From contig JASFTV010000036.1 in the NCBI GenBank assembly GCA_050050615.1, positions 1-16,676 of the forward strand: 16,676 bases of DNA, read 5' to 3'. Source of the DNA: JASFTV01 sp050050615 (lineage in GTDB: Bacteria; Desulfobacterota; DSM-4660; Desulfatiglandales; HGW-15). Both the position numbers and the translations under genes were made by a program. Below are positions 1-6,935 of this stretch, in pieces. The number at the start of each line of letters is the position of its first letter. Within the stretch, counting starts at the first letter, position 1. The notes under the pieces were generated by a model. The model saw nothing but the letters and a program-made list of their open reading frames with translations, was not told the origin of the DNA and did no database searches.

Positions 1-578
1 AAATTGACGGTTTCTTCTGAACGGGGATGGTGATGATGCCCGATAATATCAGAAACCTCATTGACGAGTTCGTCATTTGCCCCAAGCTTCTCCAGTATCT
101 CACTCGCCACGCCCGGGCCTTCCTCTTCTTGGAACTTGGCGGCTGTGCTCTGGTGCTTTCGTTCAGCCTCCTTGATGCCGATGTCGTGCAAGTAGGCGGC
201 CGTCAGAATCACCGCGAGGTTACCCCTTTCCGCTTTTCCGAGCTTCTCAGCATATCTCGCCACTCGGCTTGCGTGGCCGATCCTTTTAAAATCGTTTTTG
301 AAGTAACGCTTCATCTCGATCGCCACCCGGTCTTTCAAAAGATTTTCTTTTTGTGCAATAAGCTCCGGTGGCAGGTTTCCAATGCATTGCTCCGCATATT
401 TGCAGTAGGAGGCACAGCCGAAATCCATGCCTGGATTGAGAAACCGATGGCCGCAATTCTTGCAACGCCGGGAGGTATCGTCCTTAAAAAACTCCACCTC
501 ATTCCCGCACTCCGGGCATTTGGCCTCGAATATGGCCCCCGGTTTCCAGTAACGGCTGTCTTGACCAGGACACTTCAT
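1..578 (-). CDS. Zinc-ribbon / HD-domain (HDIG) phosphohydrolase-like protein, partial
   Basis: Reading the minus strand from the ATG at 578 gives 192 codons that stay open to the left edge, so the 3' end is missing. A GGAGAGGT ribosome site lies about 7 nt upstream. Residues 21-42 carry two CxxC pairs (CPEC at 21-24, CKNC at 39-42), typical of a zinc ribbon, followed by more cysteines at 54, 59 and 65. An HD domain follows, with H102, the HDIG signature at 131-134 and a histidine cluster at 181-184. HD domains are metal-dependent phosphohydrolases, often acting on nucleotides; the substrate here is unknown. It lies 88 bp downstream of hcp on the same strand and is probably cotranscribed, suggesting a role linked to nitrosative stress or redox state (inference). 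A plus-strand frame over the same bases is rejected because only this strand shows domain motifs. Confidence 0.85.
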   Translation of the reverse strand, partial: MKCPGQDSRYWKPGAIFEAKCPECGNEVEFFKDDTSRRCKNCGHRFLNPGMDFGCASYCKYAEQCIGNLPPELIAQKENLLKDRVAIEMKRYFKNDFKRIGHASRVARYAEKLGKAERGNLAVILTAAYLHDIGIKEAERKHQSTAAKFQEEEGPGVASEILEKLGANDELVNEVSDIIGHHHHPRSEETVN

Positions 579-641
579 CGTTATTACCTCTCCATTTCCA
601 ACTTGCGATTGAAGACCGACGAATAAAGCATTGGTCCATAT

Positions 642-669
642 TCAATCGTCAATCTTCAATCCTCAATCA
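642..669. repeat. Heptamer tandem repeat, four copies of TCAATCN
   Basis: Four perfect 7-bp units (TCAATCG, TCAATCT, TCAATCC, TCAATCA) run without interruption. The last copy contains the stop codon of hcp (667-669). It lies in the short gap between hcp and the HD-domain gene. No role is visible; compare the second heptamer array at 2541-2568. Confidence 0.8.
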
Positions 670-2295
670 TCCCAGAATCGCCTTCAGATCCTCTTCCGGC
701 GTGCTGATGGGCATAATGTTAAAGTTCTTTACCAGCACATTCAGCACATTCGCCGTGATAAAGGCGGGAAGGCTCGGACCCAGCCTGATATCCTTGATTC
801 CCAGGTGCAGCAGGGTCAGAAGAATGGCGACCGCCTTCTGTTCATACCAGGAAAGGATCATGGACAGTGGCAGTTCATTGACCCCCACATCGAAAGCTTT
901 GGAAAGAGCCACGGCGATCTGGATCGCTGAATAGGCGTCGTTGCACTGTCCGATATCCAGAAGTCTCGGGATGCCCCCGATCTCACCCAAGTCTTTGTCA
1001 AAAAAGCGGAACTTGCCGCATGCCAGGGTCAGAATCACGCTGTCTTCAGGAACTTTCTCGACGAATTCCGTATAATAGTTTCGTCCCGGCTTGGCACCGT
1101 CACAGCCGGCCACAAGAAAGAAATGCTTGATCGCTCCGCTCTTGACCGCATCGATCACCTTATCGGCCACACCCATGACCGTGTTGTGGCCAAACCCGCA
1201 CGTGACGTATTTCCCGTTACTGTCCTCCGTAAACCCTGGCATTTCAAGCGCCTTCTCAATGAGAGGGGCGAAGTTCTTGTCCGCAATGTGTCTGACGTCC
1301 GGCCACCCGACCATCCCTGTGGTGAAAATGTTATCTTTATAAGAACCCTGTGGTTTCTGGAGGCAGTTGGTGGTCATCAAGATAGCCCCGGGGAACTTGC
1401 CGAATTCCTTGATCTGGTTCTGCCATGCCGTCCCGAAATGTCCATAAAAGTGAGGATATTTATTCAATCCTGGGTAGGCATGGGTAGGAAGCATTTCACC
1501 ATGGGTGTACACATAGATGCCCTTCCCTTCGCTCTGCTTAAGGATCTCCTCCATGTCCTTCAGGTCATGGCCCGAAACCAGAATGGCCTTACCCTTTTTG
1601 ACCCCCAAAGGCACTTTCGTAGGCACCGGATGACCATAGGTACCGGCGTTACCCGCATCGAGCAACTCCATGGTTCTCAAATTGATTTCGCCACATTTTA
1701 GAACCAGTTTCACCCAATCATCCAAGGTCAGGTCCTTATTCAAAGTCGCAGCAAGACCCTCATGGATGAAGGCGTAGACCTGATCATCCTCCTGCCCCAG
1801 GATCTGGGCATGATCCGCATAGGCGGATACCCCCTTGATCCCAAAAAGTAACGTATGCTGTAGGGCGAGAATGTCGGGATCAATGCTGGGGTCAGATTTG
1901 AGTCCAACCGCCTCAGCCTGCTTGACCATCCCTTCCACAGTCGATTCCGGTCCAAAGCTTGCGGCGCCATCCGCAAAATCCGTTTTTCCCCCGGCTGCCG
2001 CTACCTTTTCCTTCAATTGCTCTCTAAGCGCCACACAGCGGTTGATGAGTAGTCGGAACCTCTCCGGGTCAAAGCACACGTTGGTCAGGGTGGAAAATGC
2101 CGCCTCGATGGTGAAGACGTTGACCGCATGATCGTTGACCCCCACCTTTCGCCCTTCGTGGGCATAAAGGGACAAGCCCTTCAGGGCATAGACCAGCAGG
2201 TCCTGTAAGGCTGCCACATCGGGTTGTTTTCCACAGACACCGATCTTCGTGCACCCCTCTCCTTTCGCTGTCTGCTCACACTGGTAACAAAACAT
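667..2295 (-). CDS. hcp: Hybrid-cluster protein / hydroxylamine reductase
   Basis: This 542-residue protein is full length for Hcp. The N-terminus has C3, C6, C15 and C21 (C-x2-C-x8-C-x5-C), the [4Fe-4S]-binding arrangement of Hcp from strict anaerobes. All expected ligands of the hybrid 4Fe-2S-2O cluster are visible: H243, E267, C311, the persulfide cysteine C398 (in AGCDGAKPGRNYY), C426, C451 and E485, with K487 following. Hcp is a cytoplasmic enzyme that reduces hydroxylamine in vitro; its physiological role is usually given as nitric-oxide or nitrosative-stress detoxification. The ATG at 2295 follows a strong GGAGGGGAG ribosome site. A TTGAC-N4-GTCAA palindrome about 80 bp upstream points to control by an HcpR-type CRP/FNR regulator. 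The HD-domain gene follows in the same direction. Confidence 0.97.
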   Translation of the reverse strand: MFCYQCEQTAKGEGCTKIGVCGKQPDVAALQDLLVYALKGLSLYAHEGRKVGVNDHAVNVFTIEAAFSTLTNVCFDPERFRLLINRCVALREQLKEKVAAAGGKTDFADGAASFGPESTVEGMVKQAEAVGLKSDPSIDPDILALQHTLLFGIKGVSAYADHAQILGQEDDQVYAFIHEGLAATLNKDLTLDDWVKLVLKCGEINLRTMELLDAGNAGTYGHPVPTKVPLGVKKGKAILVSGHDLKDMEEILKQSEGKGIYVYTHGEMLPTHAYPGLNKYPHFYGHFGTAWQNQIKEFGKFPGAILMTTNCLQKPQGSYKDNIFTTGMVGWPDVRHIADKNFAPLIEKALEMPGFTEDSNGKYVTCGFGHNTVMGVADKVIDAVKSGAIKHFFLVAGCDGAKPGRNYYTEFVEKVPEDSVILTLACGKFRFFDKDLGEIGGIPRLLDIGQCNDAYSAIQIAVALSKAFDVGVNELPLSMILSWYEQKAVAILLTLLHLGIKDIRLGPSLPAFITANVLNVLVKNFNIMPISTPEEDLKAILG

Positions 2296-2367
2296 ATCTC
2301 CCCTCCTTCATTGGATGTGGTTTTTCATTCTTTTCCGGAAAACCTACACCATAAATCCTATATCCGC

Positions 2368-2383
2368 CTTGACTTAAGTCAAG
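2368..2383 (-). promoter_or_regulatory. Perfect 16-bp palindrome, candidate HcpR operator for hcp
   Basis: CTTGACTTAAGTCAAG is a perfect palindrome centred about 80 bp upstream of the hcp ATG. The TTGAC-N4-GTCAA core matches the motif known for HcpR, the CRP/FNR-family regulator of hcp in deltaproteobacteria. Read on the minus strand, a nine-base A tract (2392-2400) lies just upstream, like an UP element. Possible -10 sequences lie about 30 bp downstream, so a class II activator geometry is plausible but unproven. No HcpR gene is in the window. Confidence 0.65.
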
Positions 2384-2540
2384 AAGCTCTCTTTTTTTTT
2401 CACAAACGTCAGAAATTGGTACTGAAACCGTCGAATCGTTGAAACGCTGCACCGCTCTTTTGGCTTATGAATAAAATCGTTACATGATCTTATCTAACGC
2501 GACGTTATCGCTCCCATGGCGAAAGGCTAAAAGATAGACA

Positions 2541-2568
2541 AGCTAAAAGCTCAAAGCTGAAAGCTGAA
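2541..2568. repeat. Heptamer tandem repeat, four copies of AGCTNAA
   Basis: Four contiguous 7-bp units (AGCTAAA, AGCTCAA, AGCTGAA, AGCTGAA) form an imperfect array in the hcp-copA intergenic region. It has the same period and copy number as the array at 642-669 but an unrelated unit. Confidence 0.75.
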
Positions 2569-2601
2569 AAGGAATAGCTCTCGTCAGCACCCAAAGCCCC
2601 G

Positions 2602-2751
2602 CAGGGACGGGATCCCTGTCTGCCTCAGGCAGGTCCGTTTCACTGTGACAGGCAGGTCCACTTCGTTCCGACAAGCAGCGGAGAATTCAAATTTGAAGGG
2701 TCTCCGATTACTTGGAGCAACAGAAGCCCCTTCTCGTAAAAGGGGGCCTTC
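2602..2751. repeat. Dyad-rich intergenic zone downstream of copA
   Basis: Several palindromes are packed together: CAGGGA-cggga-TCCCTG (2602-2618), CTGCCT-C-AGGCAG (2620-2632), and an imperfect stem pairing GAAGCCCCTT with AAGGGGGCCTTC (2723-2751). The 11-mer CAGGCAGGTCC occurs twice, at 2626-2636 and 2649-2659. The 2723-2751 stem lies about 70 bp beyond the copA stop and could end that transcript, though no clear U tract follows on the minus strand. A decayed repeat element is equally possible. Confidence 0.45.
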
Positions 2752-2823
2752 AACGCGCAAGCCTTTACTCAAAAGATGAGACGCTAATCGGAAATGGAAC
2801 GCTCTGGATCGGGGAATACTGGC

Positions 2824-5271
2824 TCATTTTATCTTGGCTCTGTAAAGGCGAAGGCTGTTGGAAACGACCGTGATACTGCTCATAGCCATGGCAAAGGCCG
2901 CCAAGATCGGATGGAGCTGTCTCAAATAATGGGGCAGAAATTCGAATGGGTAGAGAACGCCGGCCGCCACAGGGATGAGCACCACATTGTAGAAAAATGC
3001 CCAAAAAAGATTCTGGCGGATGGTTTTCATGGTGGCCCTGCTGAGATTGATGGCCCTGGAAACACCGGACAGACTGCCGCTCGCCAGGATGACATCCCCC
3101 GTCTCGATGGCCACGTCGGTTCCGGTGCCGATGGCCAAGCCCACATCAGCCTGGGCAAGAGCGGGCGCGTCATTGATGCCGTCCCCGACCATCCCAACCC
3201 TGTTGCCCTCATTCTGGAGTGCTTTGATCTTCATGGACTTGTCCTCAGGTTGAACCTCCGCGAACACATCGTCAATTCCGACCTCTGAAGCGATCGCTTG
3301 CGCGGTCTTTTCGTTATCGCCGGTGAGCATGACCACCGTCAAATTCTGTTTGTGAAGGGCTTCAATCGCCTCTTCTGATTCAGGTTTCACCTTGTCCGCG
3401 ACCGCGATCAATCCACCCACCTTACTATCCGCCACGACCACCATGACCGTCTTTCCTTGGTCTTGCAGGCGTCGGATCTGGTCCATGGCTTCATCCAGAT
3501 TCATGTCCATGTCTAGAAACCATTTCGGCTTTCCCACCATGACCTCTCGCCCGTCTATCACTGCCTTGACACCGAACCCCCCTGTCGCCTTGAACGCTTC
3601 CGGTTCTCTCAATTCAATACGCCGTTCTTTTGCTTCAGCCACGATCGCCCGTCCCAGGGGGTGTTCTGAGCCCCGCTCCACAGAAGCCCCAAGTCCTAGC
3701 AGCTCATCCACATCCTTGACGACCGGGTTATAAGCAATCACCTCCCCCACCGTGGGTTTGCCCATGGTGATGGTACCCGTCTTGTCCAGAACGATTGTGT
3801 CCAGCTTGGTGGCCATCTCAAGCGCCTCACTATTCTTGAAGAGCATCCCCTTTTCCGCCCCTTTGCCTGTTCCTGCCATGATGGCCGTCGGCGTGGCCAA
3901 GCCGAGCGCACAGGGACAGGCAATAACCAATACGGCCACCATGCGGATCATGGCAGGCACAAATTGGCCTCCAAGGATCCACCACAGGATAAAGGTCAGA
4001 AAGGCGATTCCGATCACGCCCGGCACAAAAACGGCGGCCACCCTATCCGCCAACGCCTGGATAGGTGCTTTGCTTCCCTGCGCTTCCTGAACCATGCGGA
4101 TAATTCTGGCAAGGGCGGTATCCTTTCCCACTTTCTTGGCTTCGAATTTGAGGCGCCCCTCTCCATTGATCGTGCCTGCGGCGATGGCATGCCCCGGCTG
4201 TTTGTCTACAGGAATAGGCTCGCCGGTCAACATCGACTCGTCTACGCTCGATTCTCCCTCCAAGATGACGCCGTCTACAGGAACGGATTCCCCGGGTCGG
4301 ACAATGACCTCGTCCCCCACCTTAACCTGCGAAAGTGGGATCTCTCGCTCCATCCCGTTTTCCAGGATGGTGGCTGTCTTTGGCCGGAGCCCCATCAATT
4401 TACGGATAGCACCACCGGTTCGGCCCTTGGTCCTTGACTCCAGCAACTTCCCGAGCTTGATCAGGGTGATGATGACAGCGGAGGTCTCGAAATAGACATG
4501 CTTTCCAAGAAGGGGGTAGATGAGCAAGGCGAGAGAATAGAAATAGGCGACCGATGATCCCATGGCCACCAAAACATCCATGTTGGCACTACCGTTTTTG
4601 AGACTCTTCCAGCCGCCCGTGTAAAAGTCCCAGCCGGTGTAGAATTGAACGGGCGTGGCCAGGGCCAAAAAGAGCCAGTTCATCCAAACAGCGTGACTCC
4701 ACGGCCCGATGAAACCAAAGTCCCTGCCCATGCTGAGCATAAAGAGCGGGGTGGCGAATACGACGCCGACCAGGAATTTCGTAGTTTGGGTCCTGATCTC
4801 TGCCTTGCGCGCTAGCAGTTCCGCATCTTCCGCTTCCACCGTGTCACCGGGGCGAATCGCGCCATAGCCTGCCCTTTCTATGGCGGCGATCATCTCATCA
4901 AGGCTGGTTATGGAGGGTATGTATTCTACGGTGGCACGTTCTGAAGCAAAATTGACTGAGGCATTGACCACGCCAGGAACCTTTTTCTTCAGGGCCCTCT
5001 CAATGGTCATAGCGCAGTTCGCGCAGGTCATCCCCGTTATCGGAATTTCAACGGTCGCCTTTGCAACACCGTAACCCGCGTCTTGAATTTTCTCGACCAC
5101 GTTTTGTACCTGAATTTCGTCCGAATCAAAGGATATGGCCGCCTGTTCTGTCGCGAAATTGACACTCGCCTCCTTCACACCTGGAACCTTCTTGACGGTT
5201 CTTTCGATGTTCAGGGCACAGTTGGCGCATGTCATGCCGGTTACGGGAAGGGTGATATTTCTCTCAGACAA
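2824..5271 (-). CDS. copA: Copper(I)-exporting P1B-1-type ATPase CopA
   Basis: This 815-residue inner-membrane pump has two N-terminal heavy-metal-associated domains, each with GMTCANCA (cysteines 15/18 and 83/86). The core shows TGE (349-351), the transmembrane metal-site CPC (452-454), the phosphorylated aspartate D496 in DKTGT, the SEHPLG nucleotide motif (535-540) and GDGIND (696-701). YN (761-762) and M-x-x-S-S (M795, S798, S799) complete the signature that specifies Cu(I) in the P1B-1 class. The start is TTG at 5271: a stop codon lies directly upstream in frame, TGAGGT precedes it by about 8 nt, and the next ATG (residue 13) would cut into the first metal-binding motif. It follows the CopZ-like gene on the same strand after 101 bp. 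A role in copper efflux is near certain; transport direction is inferred from the class. Confidence 0.95.
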   Translation of the reverse strand: MSERNITLPVTGMTCANCALNIERTVKKVPGVKEASVNFATEQAAISFDSDEIQVQNVVEKIQDAGYGVAKATVEIPITGMTCANCAMTIERALKKKVPGVVNASVNFASERATVEYIPSITSLDEMIAAIERAGYGAIRPGDTVEAEDAELLARKAEIRTQTTKFLVGVVFATPLFMLSMGRDFGFIGPWSHAVWMNWLFLALATPVQFYTGWDFYTGGWKSLKNGSANMDVLVAMGSSVAYFYSLALLIYPLLGKHVYFETSAVIITLIKLGKLLESRTKGRTGGAIRKLMGLRPKTATILENGMEREIPLSQVKVGDEVIVRPGESVPVDGVILEGESSVDESMLTGEPIPVDKQPGHAIAAGTINGEGRLKFEAKKVGKDTALARIIRMVQEAQGSKAPIQALADRVAAVFVPGVIGIAFLTFILWWILGGQFVPAMIRMVAVLVIACPCALGLATPTAIMAGTGKGAEKGMLFKNSEALEMATKLDTIVLDKTGTITMGKPTVGEVIAYNPVVKDVDELLGLGASVERGSEHPLGRAIVAEAKERRIELREPEAFKATGGFGVKAVIDGREVMVGKPKWFLDMDMNLDEAMDQIRRLQDQGKTVMVVVADSKVGGLIAVADKVKPESEEAIEALHKQNLTVVMLTGDNEKTAQAIASEVGIDDVFAEVQPEDKSMKIKALQNEGNRVGMVGDGINDAPALAQADVGLAIGTGTDVAIETGDVILASGSLSGVSRAINLSRATMKTIRQNLFWAFFYNVVLIPVAAGVLYPFEFLPHYLRQLHPILAAFAMAMSSITVVSNSLRLYRAKIK

Positions 5272-5295
5272 TTAAATAACCTCACTTTGTCCGGT

Positions 5296-5361
5296 GATTT
5301 TACACAACGCGACTTCGTCGCTCTATTGAATTCAGCCTGTGGCTGAACACTGTATAAAATC
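5296..5361. repeat. Three-stem palindromic element between copZ and copA
   Basis: An outer inverted repeat (GATTTTACACA at 5296-5306, TGTATAAAATC at 5351-5361, 10 of 11 paired) encloses two perfect hairpins: GCGAC-ttc-GTCGC (5309-5321) and TTCAGCC-tgt-GGCTGAA (5331-5347). Together they can fold as a three-way junction in the copZ-copA transcript. Eighteen bases at 5306-5323 match 15 of 18 with 2496-2513 near hcp, suggesting a small repeat family. Confidence 0.55.
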
Positions 5362-5372
5362 GCATAGCGAAC

Positions 5373-5576
5373 TTATTCGGCCGGGTAATTGATCTCTTTC
5401 AGCGTCGCTTTGATCTTGTCCACTGTGGCTGGCGTATCCCAGTCCACACTGATCTCTTTTTTCTCGGGGTCTCCTTCCACCTTTGAAACCCCTTCTATTT
5501 CCCCCAGCTCTCTTTTAATGGACATAACGCAGTGTCCGCAGCTTATGTTCGGTATGGTGAACTTTTTTCTTTCCAT
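5373..5576 (-). CDS. copZ: CopZ-like heavy-metal-associated domain copper chaperone
   Basis: The 67-residue protein is a single heavy-metal-associated domain with the usual chaperone length. The metal site is ISCGHC, with cysteines at 13 and 16, followed by the expected beta-alpha-beta-beta-alpha-beta pattern. It is cytoplasmic and would hand Cu(I) to CopA, whose own sites read TCANC. The ATG at 5576 follows a strong AAGGAGGGAAG ribosome site. It is the first gene of a two-gene unit with copA on the minus strand, and a plausible sigma70 promoter lies at 5607-5634. The family is clear; copper rather than another soft metal is inferred from the CopA neighbour. Confidence 0.85.
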   Translation of the reverse strand: MERKKFTIPNISCGHCVMSIKRELGEIEGVSKVEGDPEKKEISVDWDTPATVDKIKATLKEINYPAE

Positions 5577-5606
5577 ATCTTCCCTCCTTAATTCCTACTA
5601 AACTAA

Positions 5607-5634
5607 TAGATAATGCTCAATAATCCGAAGTCAA
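5607..5634 (-). promoter_or_regulatory. Candidate sigma70 promoter of the copZ-copA unit
   Basis: On the minus strand TTGACT (5634-5629) is followed after 16 bp by TATCTA (5612-5607). The start of transcription would be about 25 nt upstream of the copZ ATG. I see neither a CueR-type long-spacer dyad nor a CsoR-like GC-rich palindrome, so copper control, if present, is not obvious here. Confidence 0.4.
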
Positions 5635-5828
5635 GGCTAGTGTTATGTATCGCAAATAACTTGACAACATTCAATCGCAGCGGGGGGCCGTCGGCGTTGG
5701 TCGTCCAGACCGCAACTATGCGCCCAGTAGCCCTTTCAATGGCACCAAAGTTTTGCCAGTCGCCCCGGAGCAGCCCCATAAGAGCCGCTTTCAAGTGAAG
5801 ATACGCTTCTGTGCCTGGCTAAACATTC
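5635..5828. other. Gene-free stretch between the divergent copZ and signalling units
   Basis: Two overlapping frames of about 60 codons exist on opposite strands (near 5603-5798), but neither has a ribosome site or a recognisable family. With the leader to 6055, the whole gap is 479 bp and divides the minus-strand copper unit from the plus-strand signalling operon. Confidence 0.5.
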
Positions 5829-5857
5829 TTGACTAATTAGCTAATTTTAGATAAAAT
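5829..5857 (+). promoter_or_regulatory. Strong sigma70-type promoter for the partner-switching operon
   Basis: TTGACT (5829-5834), a 17-bp A/T-rich spacer and TAAAAT (5852-5857) closely match the housekeeping consensus. Transcription would start near 5864, leaving a leader of about 190 nt before the first gene at 6056. Confidence 0.65.
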
Positions 5858-5923
5858 AGGATGCTTTTTACCATAATTGGTTCTAGTGTTTAAGGTAACA
5901 AAAAGTGTACGACAACTGCAAGA

Positions 5924-5959
5924 AGCCTGCGTCTCAAAACAACAGCAGGCTGTTCTTTT
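5924..5959 (+). promoter_or_regulatory. Terminator-like hairpin in the operon leader (possible attenuator)
   Basis: A perfect 7-bp stem, AGCCTGC (5924-5930) with GCAGGCT (5945-5951) around a 14-nt loop, is followed by GTTCTTTT. It lies about 60 nt into the predicted leader and about 100 nt before the first gene. An 18-codon reading frame (GTG at 5905, TGA at 5959-5961, AAGG about 10 nt before it) runs through the whole hairpin. The hairpin is seen directly; attenuation is inference. Confidence 0.4.
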
Positions 5960-6055
5960 GATCGGCCATTACAGATTTCACGGCAGTGATATTCCTACAA
6001 AAGGAAATGGGAAAACCGACTATCTCAACACTCTTAAAAGGGAGAATAGGAACCC

Positions 6056-6541
6056 ATGGAAAGGTCAATGAAGCTTGTTGTAAATCCCAAGTGGGATGAG
6101 ATCGAAAGGGCCCGAAATGAAAGCGCCGAATTTTTTAGATCCCACGGACTTCCAGATGAGGCCGTATACGGCCTTACGATGGTCATCAGCGAGCTGATCG
6201 AAAACAGCATCAAATACGGCATCTTTAGATCCCCCGAAAGTAAGGTGACTCTCGATGTTCATCTCGGAGACACCATGATCACGGTTGAAGTCATCAATCC
6301 AGTGGATGAAACAGCTCAAGATCATCTAAGGAGACTAGATAAGACGATTCAGTGGATTCGAGGCCACCAGGATCCATTTGAAGCTTACGTAGAAAGGCTA
6401 AAAGAGGTATCGAAAAAGCCCCTCTATGACACCGAAAGCGGTCTCGGTCTCGTGAGAATCGCTTATGAAGGCCAGGCCATTCTCGATTTCTTTGTGAGTG
6501 AAGATAACAACCTGAGTGTATCGGCCGTTTCAGATCTATAG
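6056..6541 (+). CDS. RsbW/SpoIIAB-type ATP-binding anti-sigma-like kinase
   Basis: The 161-residue protein is a single HATPase domain of the size of anti-sigma serine kinases. The N box is clear (SELIENSIKYG, 45-55, with E46 and N50) and a G2-type glycine motif follows (SGLGLVRIA, 128-136). The usual D-x-G-x-G box is not obvious: that region reads VINPVDE (79-85). In partner switching such kinases bind and phosphorylate a STAS protein, and a STAS-like gene follows after only 20 nt. The ATG at 6056 has GGGAG 11 nt upstream; an in-frame ATG at 6068 is an alternative. It is the first gene of a five-gene operon with a phosphatase further down. The partner it holds back is unknown, since no sigma factor is present. 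Confidence 0.8.
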   Translation: MERSMKLVVNPKWDEIERARNESAEFFRSHGLPDEAVYGLTMVISELIENSIKYGIFRSPESKVTLDVHLGDTMITVEVINPVDETAQDHLRRLDKTIQWIRGHQDPFEAYVERLKEVSKKPLYDTESGLGLVRIAYEGQAILDFFVSEDNNLSVSAVSDL

Positions 6542-6561
6542 CCCAAGGTTGAGAGGTGATT

Positions 6562-6933
6562 ATGCAAAACCCAAGAACATATACGCGTCATTCGCTGTCA
6601 ATAGAAGTAGAAGAAAATGATGCTTTCATCAACGTCAGGTGGACTGGAATAAGCATCGAGCGCGAACCGACAAGATTTATCACACCCATTTTGGTCGATG
6701 TGGTCAAGAGAAGCAGTGATGGTAATAAAAGAATCATCTTAGATTTCCGGGAATTGTCCTACATGAATTCATCAACCATTACGCCTGTTATCAAAATCCT
6801 TGAAAGGGCTAAGCGGGGCACGACCCAAATTGAAATTCTTTATAAGAAATCCTTGAAATGGCAGGATCTTATCTTCTCCGCCCTGGAAATATTTCAGACG
6901 CGAGACCAAAGGGTACAAATTAGTGGACTGTAA
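6562..6933 (+). CDS. STAS / SiaC-like anti-anti-sigma-type switch protein
   Basis: The 123-residue protein has no strong signature end to end, but its core (IILDFRELSYMNSSTITP, 58-75, then an amphipathic helix) matches the STAS-type pattern. There a strand is followed by a loop holding the phosphorylatable serine or threonine at the head of a helix. N69-S70-S71-T72 is the likely phosphosite and resembles the NTSS region of SiaC. In partner switching this protein is phosphorylated by the kinase and dephosphorylated by the PP2C enzyme, and both are encoded beside it. ATG 6562 follows GAGAGG by 5 nt; GTG 6556 lies inside the ribosome site and is less likely. Family assignment is moderate and rests partly on context. 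Confidence 0.62.
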   Translation: MQNPRTYTRHSLSIEVEENDAFINVRWTGISIEREPTRFITPILVDVVKRSSDGNKRIILDFRELSYMNSSTITPVIKILERAKRGTTQIEILYKKSLKWQDLIFSALEIFQTRDQRVQISGL

Positions 6934-6935
6934 AA

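Larger units (their letters stand above)
2296..2823. other. 528-bp gene-free region between hcp and copA
   Basis: No frame here shows a recognisable protein. From hcp outward it holds the HcpR-like palindrome (2368-2383), a T9 tract (2392-2400), a short hairpin core GCGA-cgtta-TCGC (2499-2511), a four-copy heptamer repeat (2541-2568), and a zone of dyads and an 11-bp direct repeat (2602-2751). It contains the hcp promoter and whatever ends the copA transcript. Confidence 0.7.

Noticed and set aside
27..626. 199-codon plus-strand frame at the left edge
   Set aside because: It mirrors the minus-strand gene that has CxxC pairs, an HDIG motif and a good ribosome site; the plus frame shows no domain.
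1123..1701. 192-codon plus-strand frame antisense to hcp
   Set aside because: Lies wholly inside hcp, whose cluster ligands are all present on the other strand.
2368..2400. Palindrome followed by T9 on the plus strand, resembling an intrinsic terminator
   Set aside because: The stem is only 6 bp with a 4-nt loop, the T tract begins 8 nt after it, and no plus-strand gene lies upstream; the HcpR-operator reading is better.
2794..4437. Long plus-strand frames antisense to copA (near 2794-3288 and 3964-4437)
   Set aside because: Complement of a well-supported P-type ATPase; no motif or ribosome site of their own.
5296..5361. tRNA-like cloverleaf
   Set aside because: It has three stems but lacks T-arm consensus, anticodon-loop geometry and an acceptor end.
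5603..5798. Overlapping ~60-codon frames on both strands in the copZ upstream region
   Set aside because: No ribosome site and no recognisable family; the two strands contradict each other.
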